From positions 1-49,274 of the forward strand of contig JAZNZY010000036.1 of the NCBI GenBank assembly GCA_045595165.1: a stretch of DNA of 49,274 bases, written 5' to 3'. Below, in pieces: positions 16,063 through 24,238 of this stretch (position 1 is the first letter of the stretch; each line of letters begins with the position of its first letter). This stretch comes from SFLA01 sp045595165 (GTDB taxonomy: Bacteria; Bacillota; Clostridia; Oscillospirales; CAG-382). The notes beneath the pieces were generated by a model, which did no database searches, was not told where the DNA came from, and saw only the letters and a list, made by a program, of their open reading frames with translations. A program made the position numbers and the translations under genes.

Positions 16063-18056
16063 ATCGCATCTACCTCCGCCATGATCTGATTATTGGCAAA
16101 GCCACGGAGATCCATAGCTCCGCTGGGACAAGCAACGGTACAAGCACCGCAACCCTGACATACAGCAGGATTTACGCTGGCAACTCTTCTGATCAGAGTG
16201 GTTCTGTCAGGCATACGGAAGGGCTTATCTTCATAAGAGATCGCACCGTAAGGACATACTCTTTCACAAGAGGAACAGCCGTTACACATTAATTCGTTGG
16301 AACTTGCAACGCAGGGGTTGCCGGTAAGCTTATCCTTGCACAAAAGTCCGATAACCTTGGAAGCTGCGGCACCTGCCTGAGCAACCGTTTCGGGAATATC
16401 TCTGGGACCTTGGCAAGCACCGGAAAGGAATACGCCTGCCGTGGGACTTTCTACGGGACGAAGCTTGGGGTGAGCTTCGGTGAAGAAATCGTTGGTATCC
16501 ATACTTGCGGTAAGCATAGTCGCAAGAGGTCTTGCGGATTTATCGGGCTCGATCGCCGCAGCAAGTACAACGAGATCTGCATCTATATGAAGCTGCTTGT
16601 TGGAGATAAGGTCGGAAGCCTGTACTTTGAGCACGTCGCCTTCGGGAACGATCTTGCCAACCATACCCTTGATATAGTTTACGCCGTATTCTTCAACTGC
16701 ACGGCGGTAGAACTCATCAAAGTTCTTACCGGGAGTACGAACGTCTATGTAGAATACGTAAACCTCGGTATCGGGATATTTATCGCGGGTAAGCATAGCG
16801 TGCTTTGCGGTATACATACAGCAGATCTTGGAGCAATATTCCTTGCCCTTTTCTGCGCAAGCAGAGCAACGGGAGCCTACACACTGAACGAATACGATCT
16901 TGTGGGGATGCTTTCCGTCAGAGGGACGAAGCAGCTTGCCCTGAGTAGGACCTGCGGCGTTTGTCAATCTCTCGAATTCCAGAGAGGTGATAACGTCCTT
17001 GGACTGATTGTAAGCGTATTCATCGAATTTATCCATGCTTATAGGATTAAATCCGGTAGCCACTACGATCGCGCCGTACTTTTCTTCTATAAATTCGTCC
17101 TTCTGGGTGTAATCGATAGCACCTGCGGCACAAACCTTGGAGCAAACACCGCACTTGCCGGTCTTAAGCATCATACACGCATTGGGATCTATGGTTGCAA
17201 CCTTGGGTACTGCCTGAGCAAAGGGAATGTAAATGGCAGAACGGGTATCCATACCAAGGTTGAACTCGTTGGGATTCTTTTTCATAGGACACTTGTCAAC
17301 ACAAGCTCCGCAACCGGTACAAACGTCTTCCTTAACGTATCTTGCCTTCTTTTTAATGGTAACGTCAAAGTTACCTACGAAGCCCTTTACTGCGGTTACT
17401 TCGCTGAAGGAGAAGATGCGTATTTTTTCGTTTTGAGCAACGTCCACCATCTTGGGAGTGAGGATACAAGCCGCACAGTCAAGAGTGGGGAAGGTTTTAT
17501 CAAGCTGAGCCATCTTACCGCCGATAGTGGGCTTGGTTTCAACAATATCTACGGGGAAGCCTGCATCAGCAATATCAAGTGCTGTCTGAATACCTGCAAT
17601 CCCCCCGCCGATAACCAGCGCACGCTTGGTTACGGGGGATTCGCCGGGGGTAAGGGGAGTATTAAGGTTTACCTTTGCAACTGCGGCTTTACCCAGTATG
17701 ATCGCCTTTTCGGTACCAACGGGCATTTCCTTGTGTACCCAGGAGCACTGCTCACGGATATTTGCAATTTCTACCATATAGGGGTTGATACCTGCGGTAG
17801 TTGCTGTCTTTCTGAAGGTAGCCTCGTGCATACGGGGAGAACAGGAGCAGATAACCAATCCGGTAAGATTGTGTTCCTTAACGGCGCGGATTATCATATC
17901 CTGACCTGCCTGAGAGCACATATACTGATAATCGGTGGAATAGACGACACCGGGTTCAGCCTTCAATGCTTCGGCAACAGCCTTTACGTCTACGGTTCCT
18001 GCAATGTTAGAACCGCACCAGCATACAAAAACGCCGATTCTTTGCATATTCGTCAT
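16053..18056 (-). CDS. hdrA: Heterodisulfide reductase-like subunit A (bifurcating flavoprotein)
   Basis: 667 aa, cytoplasmic. It has an N-terminal Cys-containing domain (CWCGSN; CSCSPRMHE near 70), FAD-binding VIGGGIAGIQTALDIADAG (148-166), the HdrA signature CAACILTPKM near 194, ferredoxin motif CTGCGACVDKCPM and a second cluster at CGVCSKVC. The HdrA-specific site is CVGSRCSACAEKG with CSKICC, and two C-terminal [4Fe-4S] motifs follow (CNGCSSCERVCP, CQGCGACTVACP). HdrA flavin is where electrons bifurcate in characterised complexes, so this is the core of the predicted machine. It lies 6 bp after hdrC and overlaps flxD. No selenocysteine codon was seen. Confidence 0.92.
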   Translation of the reverse strand: MTNMQRIGVFVCWCGSNIAGTVDVKAVAEALKAEPGVVYSTDYQYMCSQAGQDMIIRAVKEHNLTGLVICSCSPRMHEATFRKTATTAGINPYMVEIANIREQCSWVHKEMPVGTEKAIILGKAAVAKVNLNTPLTPGESPVTKRALVIGGGIAGIQTALDIADAGFPVDIVETKPTIGGKMAQLDKTFPTLDCAACILTPKMVDVAQNEKIRIFSFSEVTAVKGFVGNFDVTIKKKARYVKEDVCTGCGACVDKCPMKKNPNEFNLGMDTRSAIYIPFAQAVPKVATIDPNACMMLKTGKCGVCSKVCAAGAIDYTQKDEFIEEKYGAIVVATGFNPISMDKFDEYAYNQSKDVITSLEFERLTNAAGPTQGKLLRPSDGKHPHKIVFVQCVGSRCSACAEKGKEYCSKICCMYTAKHAMLTRDKYPDTEVYVFYIDVRTPGKNFDEFYRRAVEEYGVNYIKGMVGKIVPEGDVLKVQASDLISNKQLHIDADLVVLAAAIEPDKSARPLATMLTASMDTNDFFTEAHPKLRPVESPTAGVFLSGACQGPRDIPETVAQAGAAASKVIGLLCKDKLTGNPCVASSNELMCNGCSSCERVCPYGAISYEDKPFRMPDRTTLIRRVASVNPAVCQGCGACTVACPSGAMDLRGFANNQIMAEVDAICK

Positions 18057-18062
18057 TCCTCC

Positions 18063-18449
18063 TTATTTAGTGAATTTTCTGAATGCACTGACCAAAAGCT
18101 GCTGAGGAGTGTCCTCATCGATCAGCGCGGGGATCTCATCGGGAGTCAGGTGGTTTGCACCCTGACCTCTGATAACTGCCAGTCTTACTGCTTCTACCAG
18201 CTTTGCGGGCTCAACGCCTCTGGGGCATCTGTCCACGCAGGCAAAGCAGGTAAGACATTTGTAAAGGGATTCGGATTCCAGGAGAGGCTGTATATCACCG
18301 GTATCCACCATATTTACAAACTGGTGGGGATGATATTCCATCTCGTCATATGCAGGGCAGGTAGCAGAGCACTTGCCGCACTTCATACATTTCTTAGGGT
18401 TAACTCCGCTGCGGAGTATAACCTCTTCACGGAGGTTCTTCTTATTCAT
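18063..18449 (-). CDS. hdrC: Heterodisulfide reductase-like subunit C
   Basis: 128 aa, short soluble HdrC type. It has two [4Fe-4S] motifs, CMKCGKCSATCP (Cys21, 24, 27, 31) and CLTCFACVDRCP (Cys65, 68, 71, 75). It carries electrons from HdrA to HdrB. It overlaps hdrB by 8 bp, so the two are made together. Confidence 0.9.
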   Translation of the reverse strand: MNKKNLREEVILRSGVNPKKCMKCGKCSATCPAYDEMEYHPHQFVNMVDTGDIQPLLESESLYKCLTCFACVDRCPRGVEPAKLVEAVRLAVIRGQGANHLTPDEIPALIDEDTPQQLLVSAFRKFTK

Positions 18450-19233
18450 TTGTATCCTCCTTTACGCCCAGCGCTTCTGCCAGCAGTTCTGTGAAATAAA
18501 CTACGGGAATATCTGCGCCGTTCTTGATCAGATTATATTTGCAAAGGGGACAAGCGGTAATTATCATTTCCGCGCCCTGTGCAACCGCGTTTTCGACTAT
18601 AGCGTTGCTGCGCTTCTTTGCCAGCTCAGGACTTTCCAAAGTAATATATCCGCCGCAGCATTCGTTGCGGTTAGCATATACCACGGGAGTTGCGCCGATC
18701 GCCTTTATAAAATCTTCCATTATAGTGGGATTTTCGGGATCGTCCATACGCATTACGGTGTTGGGACGGAGCAACAGACAGCCGTAATATGCGGCGATCT
18801 TCTTGCCCTTAAGGGGATTTACAACCTTTTCCTTCAAGGTATCGAATCCCACTACGTCGCGGAGCATTTCAAGATAATGATAAACCTCTGTTTCGCCGTT
18901 GTATGCATTATCCTCTGCCATATAGCGGTTTACCTTATCGGCAAAGCCGGGATTGGTCTGCATTGCGTGGTTGGTCTGCTTCAAAACGTTATGGCAAGCA
19001 GAGCAAACGCTTACAAGACCCTGATTCTTGCTGTGGGCATCCTTTAATGCGCGTACGGAAGACAGCTTCGTGGCGATCTCGTCGGCAGAGGTGGTGAACA
19101 CGCCGCCGCAGCACTGCCAGTTTTCTATCTCCTCCAGCTCCACACCAAGAGCAAGCGCAGACTTTCTGGCATATGTATCCAGATCCTTAGCCTTGTTCTT
19201 TAAGGTGCAACCGGGAAAATAACTTAATTTCAT
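18442..19233 (-). CDS. hdrB: Heterodisulfide reductase-like subunit B with two intact CCG domains
   Basis: 263 aa. Two CCG motifs are complete: Cys9-(31)-CC41/42-(34)-C77xxC80 and Cys152-(39)-CC192/193-(34)-C228xxC231. In methanogen HdrB these bind two noncubane [4Fe-4S] clusters that cleave the CoM-CoB heterodisulfide. Bacteria of this type have no such thiols, so the natural oxidant is unclear: a protein or small disulfide, or direct transfer to the FrdAB pair encoded downstream. RBS GGAGG is found before ATG 19233, and fumarase ends 18 bp upstream. Confidence 0.9.
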   Translation of the reverse strand: MKLSYFPGCTLKNKAKDLDTYARKSALALGVELEEIENWQCCGGVFTTSADEIATKLSSVRALKDAHSKNQGLVSVCSACHNVLKQTNHAMQTNPGFADKVNRYMAEDNAYNGETEVYHYLEMLRDVVGFDTLKEKVVNPLKGKKIAAYYGCLLLRPNTVMRMDDPENPTIMEDFIKAIGATPVVYANRNECCGGYITLESPELAKKRSNAIVENAVAQGAEMIITACPLCKYNLIKNGADIPVVYFTELLAEALGVKEDTNE

Positions 19234-19251
19234 TTGGTTACCTCCGATTTA

Positions 19252-20628
19252 TTAAACCATTTCTTCGGGATGGAATACTTCATCAAATCTCTCTGCGGTA
19301 AGGAATCCAAGCTCTACGCAGGCTTCCTTGAGAGAAATATTATCCTTGAACGCGTTTTTAGCGGTTTTTGCCGCATTTTCATAACCGATATAGGGGTTAA
19401 GCGCGGTAACGAGCATAAGGGAGTTGTGCAGATTGTGGTGCATCTTTTCCTTGTTTGCCTTAATACCGACAGCGCAGTTGTTGTTGAAGGATACTATAGC
19501 TTCCGCCATAAGTCTTGCAGACTGAAGGAAGTTGTAAATGCAAACGGGCATAAATACGTTAAGTTCAAAGTTACCCTGAGATGCCGCCATAGAAACAGCA
19601 ACGTCATTACCCATAACCTGAACAGCTACCATGGTAACAGCTTCGCACTGGGTGGGGTTAACCTTACCGGGCATAATAGAGGAGCCGGGCTCGTTTTCGG
19701 GAATGAATATTTCTCCCAAACCGTCACGAGGACCGGAAGCAAGCCATCTTACGTCGTTTGCTATCTTCATCATATCTGCCGCAAGAGCCTTGATTGCGCC
19801 GTGAGCAAATACCAATTCATCCTTGGAGGTGAGTGCGTGGAACTTGTTTACTGCGGTAACGAAGGGCTTGCCGGTGATCTCCGCAACCTTTGCGGCAACG
19901 GCAGTGTCAAATCCTTTGGGGGTGTTAAGACCGGTACCAACAGCAGTGCCGCCGAGAGCAAGCTCGTACAGAGGCTCGATAGAACGCTTGATAAGCTCAA
20001 CATCTCTCTCAAGACTGGATCTCCAGCCGCTTATTTCCTGGCTGAAGGTGATGGGAGTAGCATCCTGAAGGTGGGTTCTGCCGCTCTTTACAATACCTTG
20101 GTTTTCCTCTTCAAGGCGCTTGAAGGTGTCTATAAGCAGTAGGACTGCGGGAATAAGCTTATCTTCAAGAGCGATAACAGCCGCAATGTGCATTGCAGTG
20201 GGGAAGGTATCGTTGGAAGACTGGCTCATATTAATGTCATCGTTGGGGTGGCAAAGCTTGCTTCCCGCAAGCTCGTTTGCGCGGTTTGCAATAACCTCGT
20301 TGGCATTCATATTGGACTGAGTGCCGCTTCCCGTCTGCCATACTACGAGAGGGAAATGATCGTTAAGCGAACCGGACATTACTTCGTCGCAAGCCTTGGA
20401 GATGACCTCGAGCTTTTCCGCAGTCATCTTTTCGGGCTTAAGAGCGTTGTTTGCCATAGCGGCTGCTTTTTTGAGTATACCAAAGGCGCGGGTTATTTCG
20501 CGGGGCATGGTTTCGATATCCACGCCGATACGGAAGTTTCCGCGGCTTCTTTCTGTCTGGGCTGCCCAGTACTTGTCTGCAGGTACCTGAACTTCGCCCA
20601 TGGAGTCGTGTTCAATACGGTAATTCAC
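19252..20628 (-). CDS. fumC: Class II fumarate hydratase
   Basis: 458 aa, normal length for oxygen-stable fumarase. It interconverts malate and fumarate. The signature GSSIMPGKVNPTQCEA near residue 315 has the TQCEA ending of FumC rather than the VVPEV typical of aspartate ammonia-lyase. TGSGTQSNMNANEV, SSNDTFPTAMH and SGRTHLQDATPI are all present. It lies 12 bp after malate dehydrogenase and 18 bp before hdrB, linking malate to the fumarate reductase encoded later. AspA activity is the only serious alternative and would also give fumarate. Confidence 0.92.
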   Translation of the reverse strand: MNYRIEHDSMGEVQVPADKYWAAQTERSRGNFRIGVDIETMPREITRAFGILKKAAAMANNALKPEKMTAEKLEVISKACDEVMSGSLNDHFPLVVWQTGSGTQSNMNANEVIANRANELAGSKLCHPNDDINMSQSSNDTFPTAMHIAAVIALEDKLIPAVLLLIDTFKRLEEENQGIVKSGRTHLQDATPITFSQEISGWRSSLERDVELIKRSIEPLYELALGGTAVGTGLNTPKGFDTAVAAKVAEITGKPFVTAVNKFHALTSKDELVFAHGAIKALAADMMKIANDVRWLASGPRDGLGEIFIPENEPGSSIMPGKVNPTQCEAVTMVAVQVMGNDVAVSMAASQGNFELNVFMPVCIYNFLQSARLMAEAIVSFNNNCAVGIKANKEKMHHNLHNSLMLVTALNPYIGYENAAKTAKNAFKDNISLKEACVELGFLTAERFDEVFHPEEMV

Positions 20629-20640
20629 AGTTGTTCCTCC

Positions 20641-21585
20641 TTATATTTCTATCTGGCTGATTATATTCTTAAGACAGTTTGCACTATTCCGGAGAAGAGC
20701 GGTTTCCTCGTCGGTAAGAGAAACGAGAAGCTTTCCTTTAATACCGTTCTTGCCAACTACGTTCAGCGTGCTGAGGCATACGTCATCAATGCCGTATTCG
20801 CCGTGCATCATTGTGGAAACCGTCATAGTGGTATCTGTTCCGTTAAGCAGGCACTTGCATATGTGGCATACGGAAAGAGAAACCGCATAGAAGGTAGCGC
20901 CCTTTCTCTGAATAACGCGTCCGCCGGACTTTCTCATATATTCCTCAACCTCTGCGTAGTTAAGCTCGGGATAGATCTGACCGGGAAGAGTCATTGCCGT
21001 GGGATAATCCTTAACGGGAACGTTGGAAATGTTGGCAATAGACCAGGGAACGAAGGAAGAATCGCCGTGTTCGCCGAAAACGTATGCGTGTACGTTCTGC
21101 TGGCTTATGCTGTAGTATTCGGAAATTCTTGCACGCAGACGAGCGGTATCAAGAATAGTACCGGAGCCGATGATCTTTCCTTCGGGCAAACCGGAAAGCT
21201 TGTTCCATACGTAGGTGATAACGTCTACGGGGTTGGAAACGATAACGTAGGTTGCGTCAGGCGCATAAGCGGTTACCTGAGGAATGATGGATTTCATTAT
21301 ATTTACGTTTGCCTGGGCAAGGTCAAGTCTGGACTGACCGGGCTTTCTGGCAAGACCGGATGTGAGCACGACTATATCGGAATTTGCCGCATCGCGATAA
21401 GAGCCGGCATAAACGGATACGGGAGTGCAGAAGGGCATACCTTGACGGATATCAAGAGCTTCTCCCAGCGCCTTTCCTTCGTTTATATCGATCATAACGA
21501 TCTCAGATACACGGCCGCTTGTTGCGAGTGTATATGCAATGGTGGAGCCGACGCTTCCGGCACCGATAACTGTAATTTTTGACAT
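20641..21585 (-). CDS. mdh: Malate dehydrogenase of the LDH-like type
   Basis: 314 aa NAD-dependent 2-hydroxyacid dehydrogenase. NAD-binding GAGSVGS (8-14) is followed by Asp33, which favours NADH over NADPH. Catalytic Asp146, His173 (GEHGD) and Arg149 and Arg86 are present. The specificity position on the mobile loop is Arg80 (GLARKPGQSR), as in malate dehydrogenases, where lactate dehydrogenases have Gln. So oxaloacetate is the likely substrate although general similarity search may say L-lactate dehydrogenase. Position directly before fumC supports the reductive direction oxaloacetate to malate to fumarate. Confidence 0.82.
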   Translation of the reverse strand: MSKITVIGAGSVGSTIAYTLATSGRVSEIVMIDINEGKALGEALDIRQGMPFCTPVSVYAGSYRDAANSDIVVLTSGLARKPGQSRLDLAQANVNIMKSIIPQVTAYAPDATYVIVSNPVDVITYVWNKLSGLPEGKIIGSGTILDTARLRARISEYYSISQQNVHAYVFGEHGDSSFVPWSIANISNVPVKDYPTAMTLPGQIYPELNYAEVEEYMRKSGGRVIQRKGATFYAVSLSVCHICKCLLNGTDTTMTVSTMMHGEYGIDDVCLSTLNVVGKNGIKGKLLVSLTDEETALLRNSANCLKNIISQIEI

Positions 21586-21628
21586 TATACTTACTCCTTC
21601 GTTTGTTGAGTTTATATTTAATGAGATA

Positions 21629-23050
21629 CTATTTCAATACGGATACGGCGTCGCTTATAGTTTTTTCCATTGCTTCTCTGCCGTATTTGTCGACTTCGGC
21701 TTTGTTCTTTTCGCCGTGAGTCAGACAGCCTGCACCGCCGATACATCCGCCGATACACGCCATACCCTCGATAAAGTTACCGTCCAGAACGTTTTTGCTC
21801 GCCTTCAGCAAAGCAACGCGGCAGGCTTCGATACCGTCGCAGGGGATCGCTTTAAGGTTGAAATCTATGTTCTGTTCCTTCATAGCCTGAGCTACTGCAT
21901 CGGACAGACCGCCGGAACGGGCGAATATACGTCCGAAATAAGAAGCGTTATCCAAAACGCCCTCTTCCAGGGTGGTAATGTCGATATTGCGGCTGTCATA
22001 AAGTGCCTGCAATTCCTCGAACGTCATTACCGCGTCAACGAAGGGCTTGACTTCTTCAAGCTGTGCTTCTGCCTTCTTTGCGGTGCAGGGACCAATAAAT
22101 ACGACCTTGCAATCGGGCTCGTTTTCCTTCAGATATTTTGCCAATGCCGTCATAGGAGAGGGATTGTGGGAAACGAGAGGTAAAAGCTGAGGGAACGCAG
22201 ATTTAATATAAGTAACGAATGCGGGACAGCAGGAACTGGTAAGGAAGCCCTTTTCAGCAAGCTCGCGGGATTCGGACTGAGCAACCATGTCCGCACCCAG
22301 AGCCGCTTCGATAACCGTGTGGAATCCCAGCTCTTTAAGTCCGGTGATAACCTGTCCCAGCTTTGCGTATGTAAACTGGCTGGAGATAGAAGGTGCTACT
22401 ATAGCGTAAACCTTGTAATTTTTGTTGTTTTCGCTCTTCTTGATAAGATCGATCACGTTCAGAATATAGGAACGGTCGGTAATCGCACCGAAGGGGCACT
22501 GGTAAACGCAGGCGCCGCACTGGATACACTTGGAATTATCGATCGCCGCTACGTTGTTCTGGGTAATGGAGATCGCCTTTACCTTACAAGCGTTCTGGCA
22601 GGGACGGCTGCGGTTTATAATTGCGGAATAAGGGCAGACCTTTGCGCACTGACCGCATTCAATACACTTGCTCTTGTCAATGTGAGCAACGTGGTTGTGG
22701 TCAAATGAGATCGCTCCGCGCTTGCATACGTCCTCGCATCTGTGTGCAAGACATCCGCGGCAGGATGCGGTAACCTCATATCCCGCTGCGGGACATTCGT
22801 CGCAGGCGATATCGATAACCTGAATAACGTTGGGGTTTTCGCCGTTGCCGCCCATTGCGATTTTTACACGCTCTGCAAGTATGGCACGTTCTTTATAAAC
22901 ACAGCAACGCATCGTGGGAGTGGTGGTGGGGACTATTATCTTGGGAATATCCATAACGGTTTCCAAAAGATTTCCTTGCCACGCTTTGCGGGCAACCTCA
23001 CGAAGCACCTTATATTTTAAATGCTGTACTTTAGTATCAAATTTTCTCAT
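21629..23050 (-). CDS. Group B [FeFe]-hydrogenase, ferredoxin-type
   Basis: 473 aa, cytoplasmic. An N-terminal Cys-rich stretch (CDECP, CRGCLAHRCEDVC) leads to ferredoxin motifs CIECGQCAKVCP (129-140) and CIQCGACVYQCP (175-186). The H-cluster domain has all three motifs: L1 TSSCCPAF (271-278), L2 GPCTAKKAE (320-328) and L3 EGMACIGGCIGG (428-439). Phe instead of Trp after CCPA, Gly before PC in L2 and the IGGCIGGAGC form of L3 place it with group B rather than group A. The expected role is H2 evolution from, or uptake into, reduced ferredoxin. The maturases HydEFG are not in the window. A 43-bp gap to mdh is the largest in the operon core but holds no promoter I can see. Confidence 0.87.
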   Translation of the reverse strand: MRKFDTKVQHLKYKVLREVARKAWQGNLLETVMDIPKIIVPTTTPTMRCCVYKERAILAERVKIAMGGNGENPNVIQVIDIACDECPAAGYEVTASCRGCLAHRCEDVCKRGAISFDHNHVAHIDKSKCIECGQCAKVCPYSAIINRSRPCQNACKVKAISITQNNVAAIDNSKCIQCGACVYQCPFGAITDRSYILNVIDLIKKSENNKNYKVYAIVAPSISSQFTYAKLGQVITGLKELGFHTVIEAALGADMVAQSESRELAEKGFLTSSCCPAFVTYIKSAFPQLLPLVSHNPSPMTALAKYLKENEPDCKVVFIGPCTAKKAEAQLEEVKPFVDAVMTFEELQALYDSRNIDITTLEEGVLDNASYFGRIFARSGGLSDAVAQAMKEQNIDFNLKAIPCDGIEACRVALLKASKNVLDGNFIEGMACIGGCIGGAGCLTHGEKNKAEVDKYGREAMEKTISDAVSVLK

Positions 23051-23062
23051 TCAGCACTCTCC

Positions 23063-24238
23063 TTAAAAATAACTTACTTTTATTCGTTTTCCCATTTGCT
23101 TAAGACATTCCGAAAGCTCTTCCACAAGATTCATCTTGATACTGAAGGTAATGGGCAGATCCGGGTTTTGGTGAGCCGGGTTAATGGCCCGTCCGACATA
23201 AAAATTGATATCCGTTGCTTCCTCAAACAGGAGTCGGCTTACCAGAGAGGCTCCGTCCCGCTGTTGGCTCCAAATATCGTATTTCGTGTTTTCCGCGAGG
23301 TGATCCTTTGCATATTCCAAAACACGGTTGATGGTAATAACACCCTCGGTTACGAGATCCACTCCCTCCAATTCCGCAATGGGAGGAATATCGGATTTTT
23401 CGAAATTCAATGTCGCTCTTAAAGGCTTACGCAGGAATTTCGCAGCAATAGAGGATGTGGTACCACCGCAGACTATGTGCTTTCCTTCCTTGGAAAAGAA
23501 CAGCGACATCATACGGTCGCAATCGTTACGGTTGGAAGGCGGGCCGAACAGAATGTTCATAGGCTCGCGCTTGCGTATCCGCACGATACACGCCGTGGCG
23601 TCATCACCGGGCTCGTTGCCGTACAGACGGTTGCACTCGTCCACCAACATTGTGGAAAGGGTTTTTGCGGTATATCCTACGGGAGCGAGCATTTCGATAA
23701 ATTTGATGATCTCTTCCCGTTTCCAACCGAAATTATATGCCAGACCGATTCCCGCGTGGGGGCATCCGTCGCTCATTGCAACGAACAGGTCATTTTCTTC
23801 GAGCTGAATGACGGATTTAAGTATCTTCTTGCCCTCTATATTCATTTCGGTGGAGGGGTAATCGTAATTCTTTCCGTTTCGTATTACGATCACTCTGGGG
23901 TTATCATACTGTATAATTTCAGCGAATTGGTTGTTTTTGATTTGTATTATGGTGAAGGTGGAATAGGCGACTCCGCGTACCGAGCAAATGGGCAGGGTAG
24001 CGGCTATGGTGGATACGCACTCCTCCAGAGAAAGACCTTCCGCCATCATGGTAGAGATGATCTTTGAGGTGAGCGTAGACAAAATGCTTGCCTTTACCCC
24101 GCTTCCCAAACCGTCTGCAAGAACGATCACCGTTGCGTTATCGTTGCTTTGTTCGATCACATCAATGTGGTCGCCGCAAAGCTGCTCGCCGTAATGGTTA
24201 ATGCTTTTATATCCGATATCGGCACACAGATCATTCAT
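23063..24238 (-). CDS. SpoIIE/PP2C-type serine phosphatase
   Basis: 391 aa from ATG 24238, within an ATGAATGA overlap with hsfB and 10 nt after AAGGAG; a TTG at 24244 is less likely. Residues 1-220 form a PPM phosphatase domain with metal-binding VLADGLGSG, AMSDGCPHAG and GDDATACIV. Residues 220-391 are a C-terminal region without a domain I recognise (GPPSNRNDCDRMM, CGGTTSSI). Phosphatases of this kind sit beside HsfB-type hydrogenases in Clostridia, where they are proposed to pass the H2 or redox signal on by dephosphorylating an unknown protein. No membrane segment is seen, unlike sporulation SpoIIE. Confidence 0.85.
   Translation of the reverse strand: MNDLCADIGYKSINHYGEQLCGDHIDVIEQSNDNATVIVLADGLGSGVKASILSTLTSKIISTMMAEGLSLEECVSTIAATLPICSVRGVAYSTFTIIQIKNNQFAEIIQYDNPRVIVIRNGKNYDYPSTEMNIEGKKILKSVIQLEENDLFVAMSDGCPHAGIGLAYNFGWKREEIIKFIEMLAPVGYTAKTLSTMLVDECNRLYGNEPGDDATACIVRIRKREPMNILFGPPSNRNDCDRMMSLFFSKEGKHIVCGGTTSSIAAKFLRKPLRATLNFEKSDIPPIAELEGVDLVTEGVITINRVLEYAKDHLAENTKYDIWSQQRDGASLVSRLLFEEATDINFYVGRAINPAHQNPDLPITFSIKMNLVEELSECLKQMGKRIKVSYF

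Noticed and set aside
19252..20628. Aspartate ammonia-lyase
   Set aside because: The signature ends in TQCEA, as in class II fumarase.
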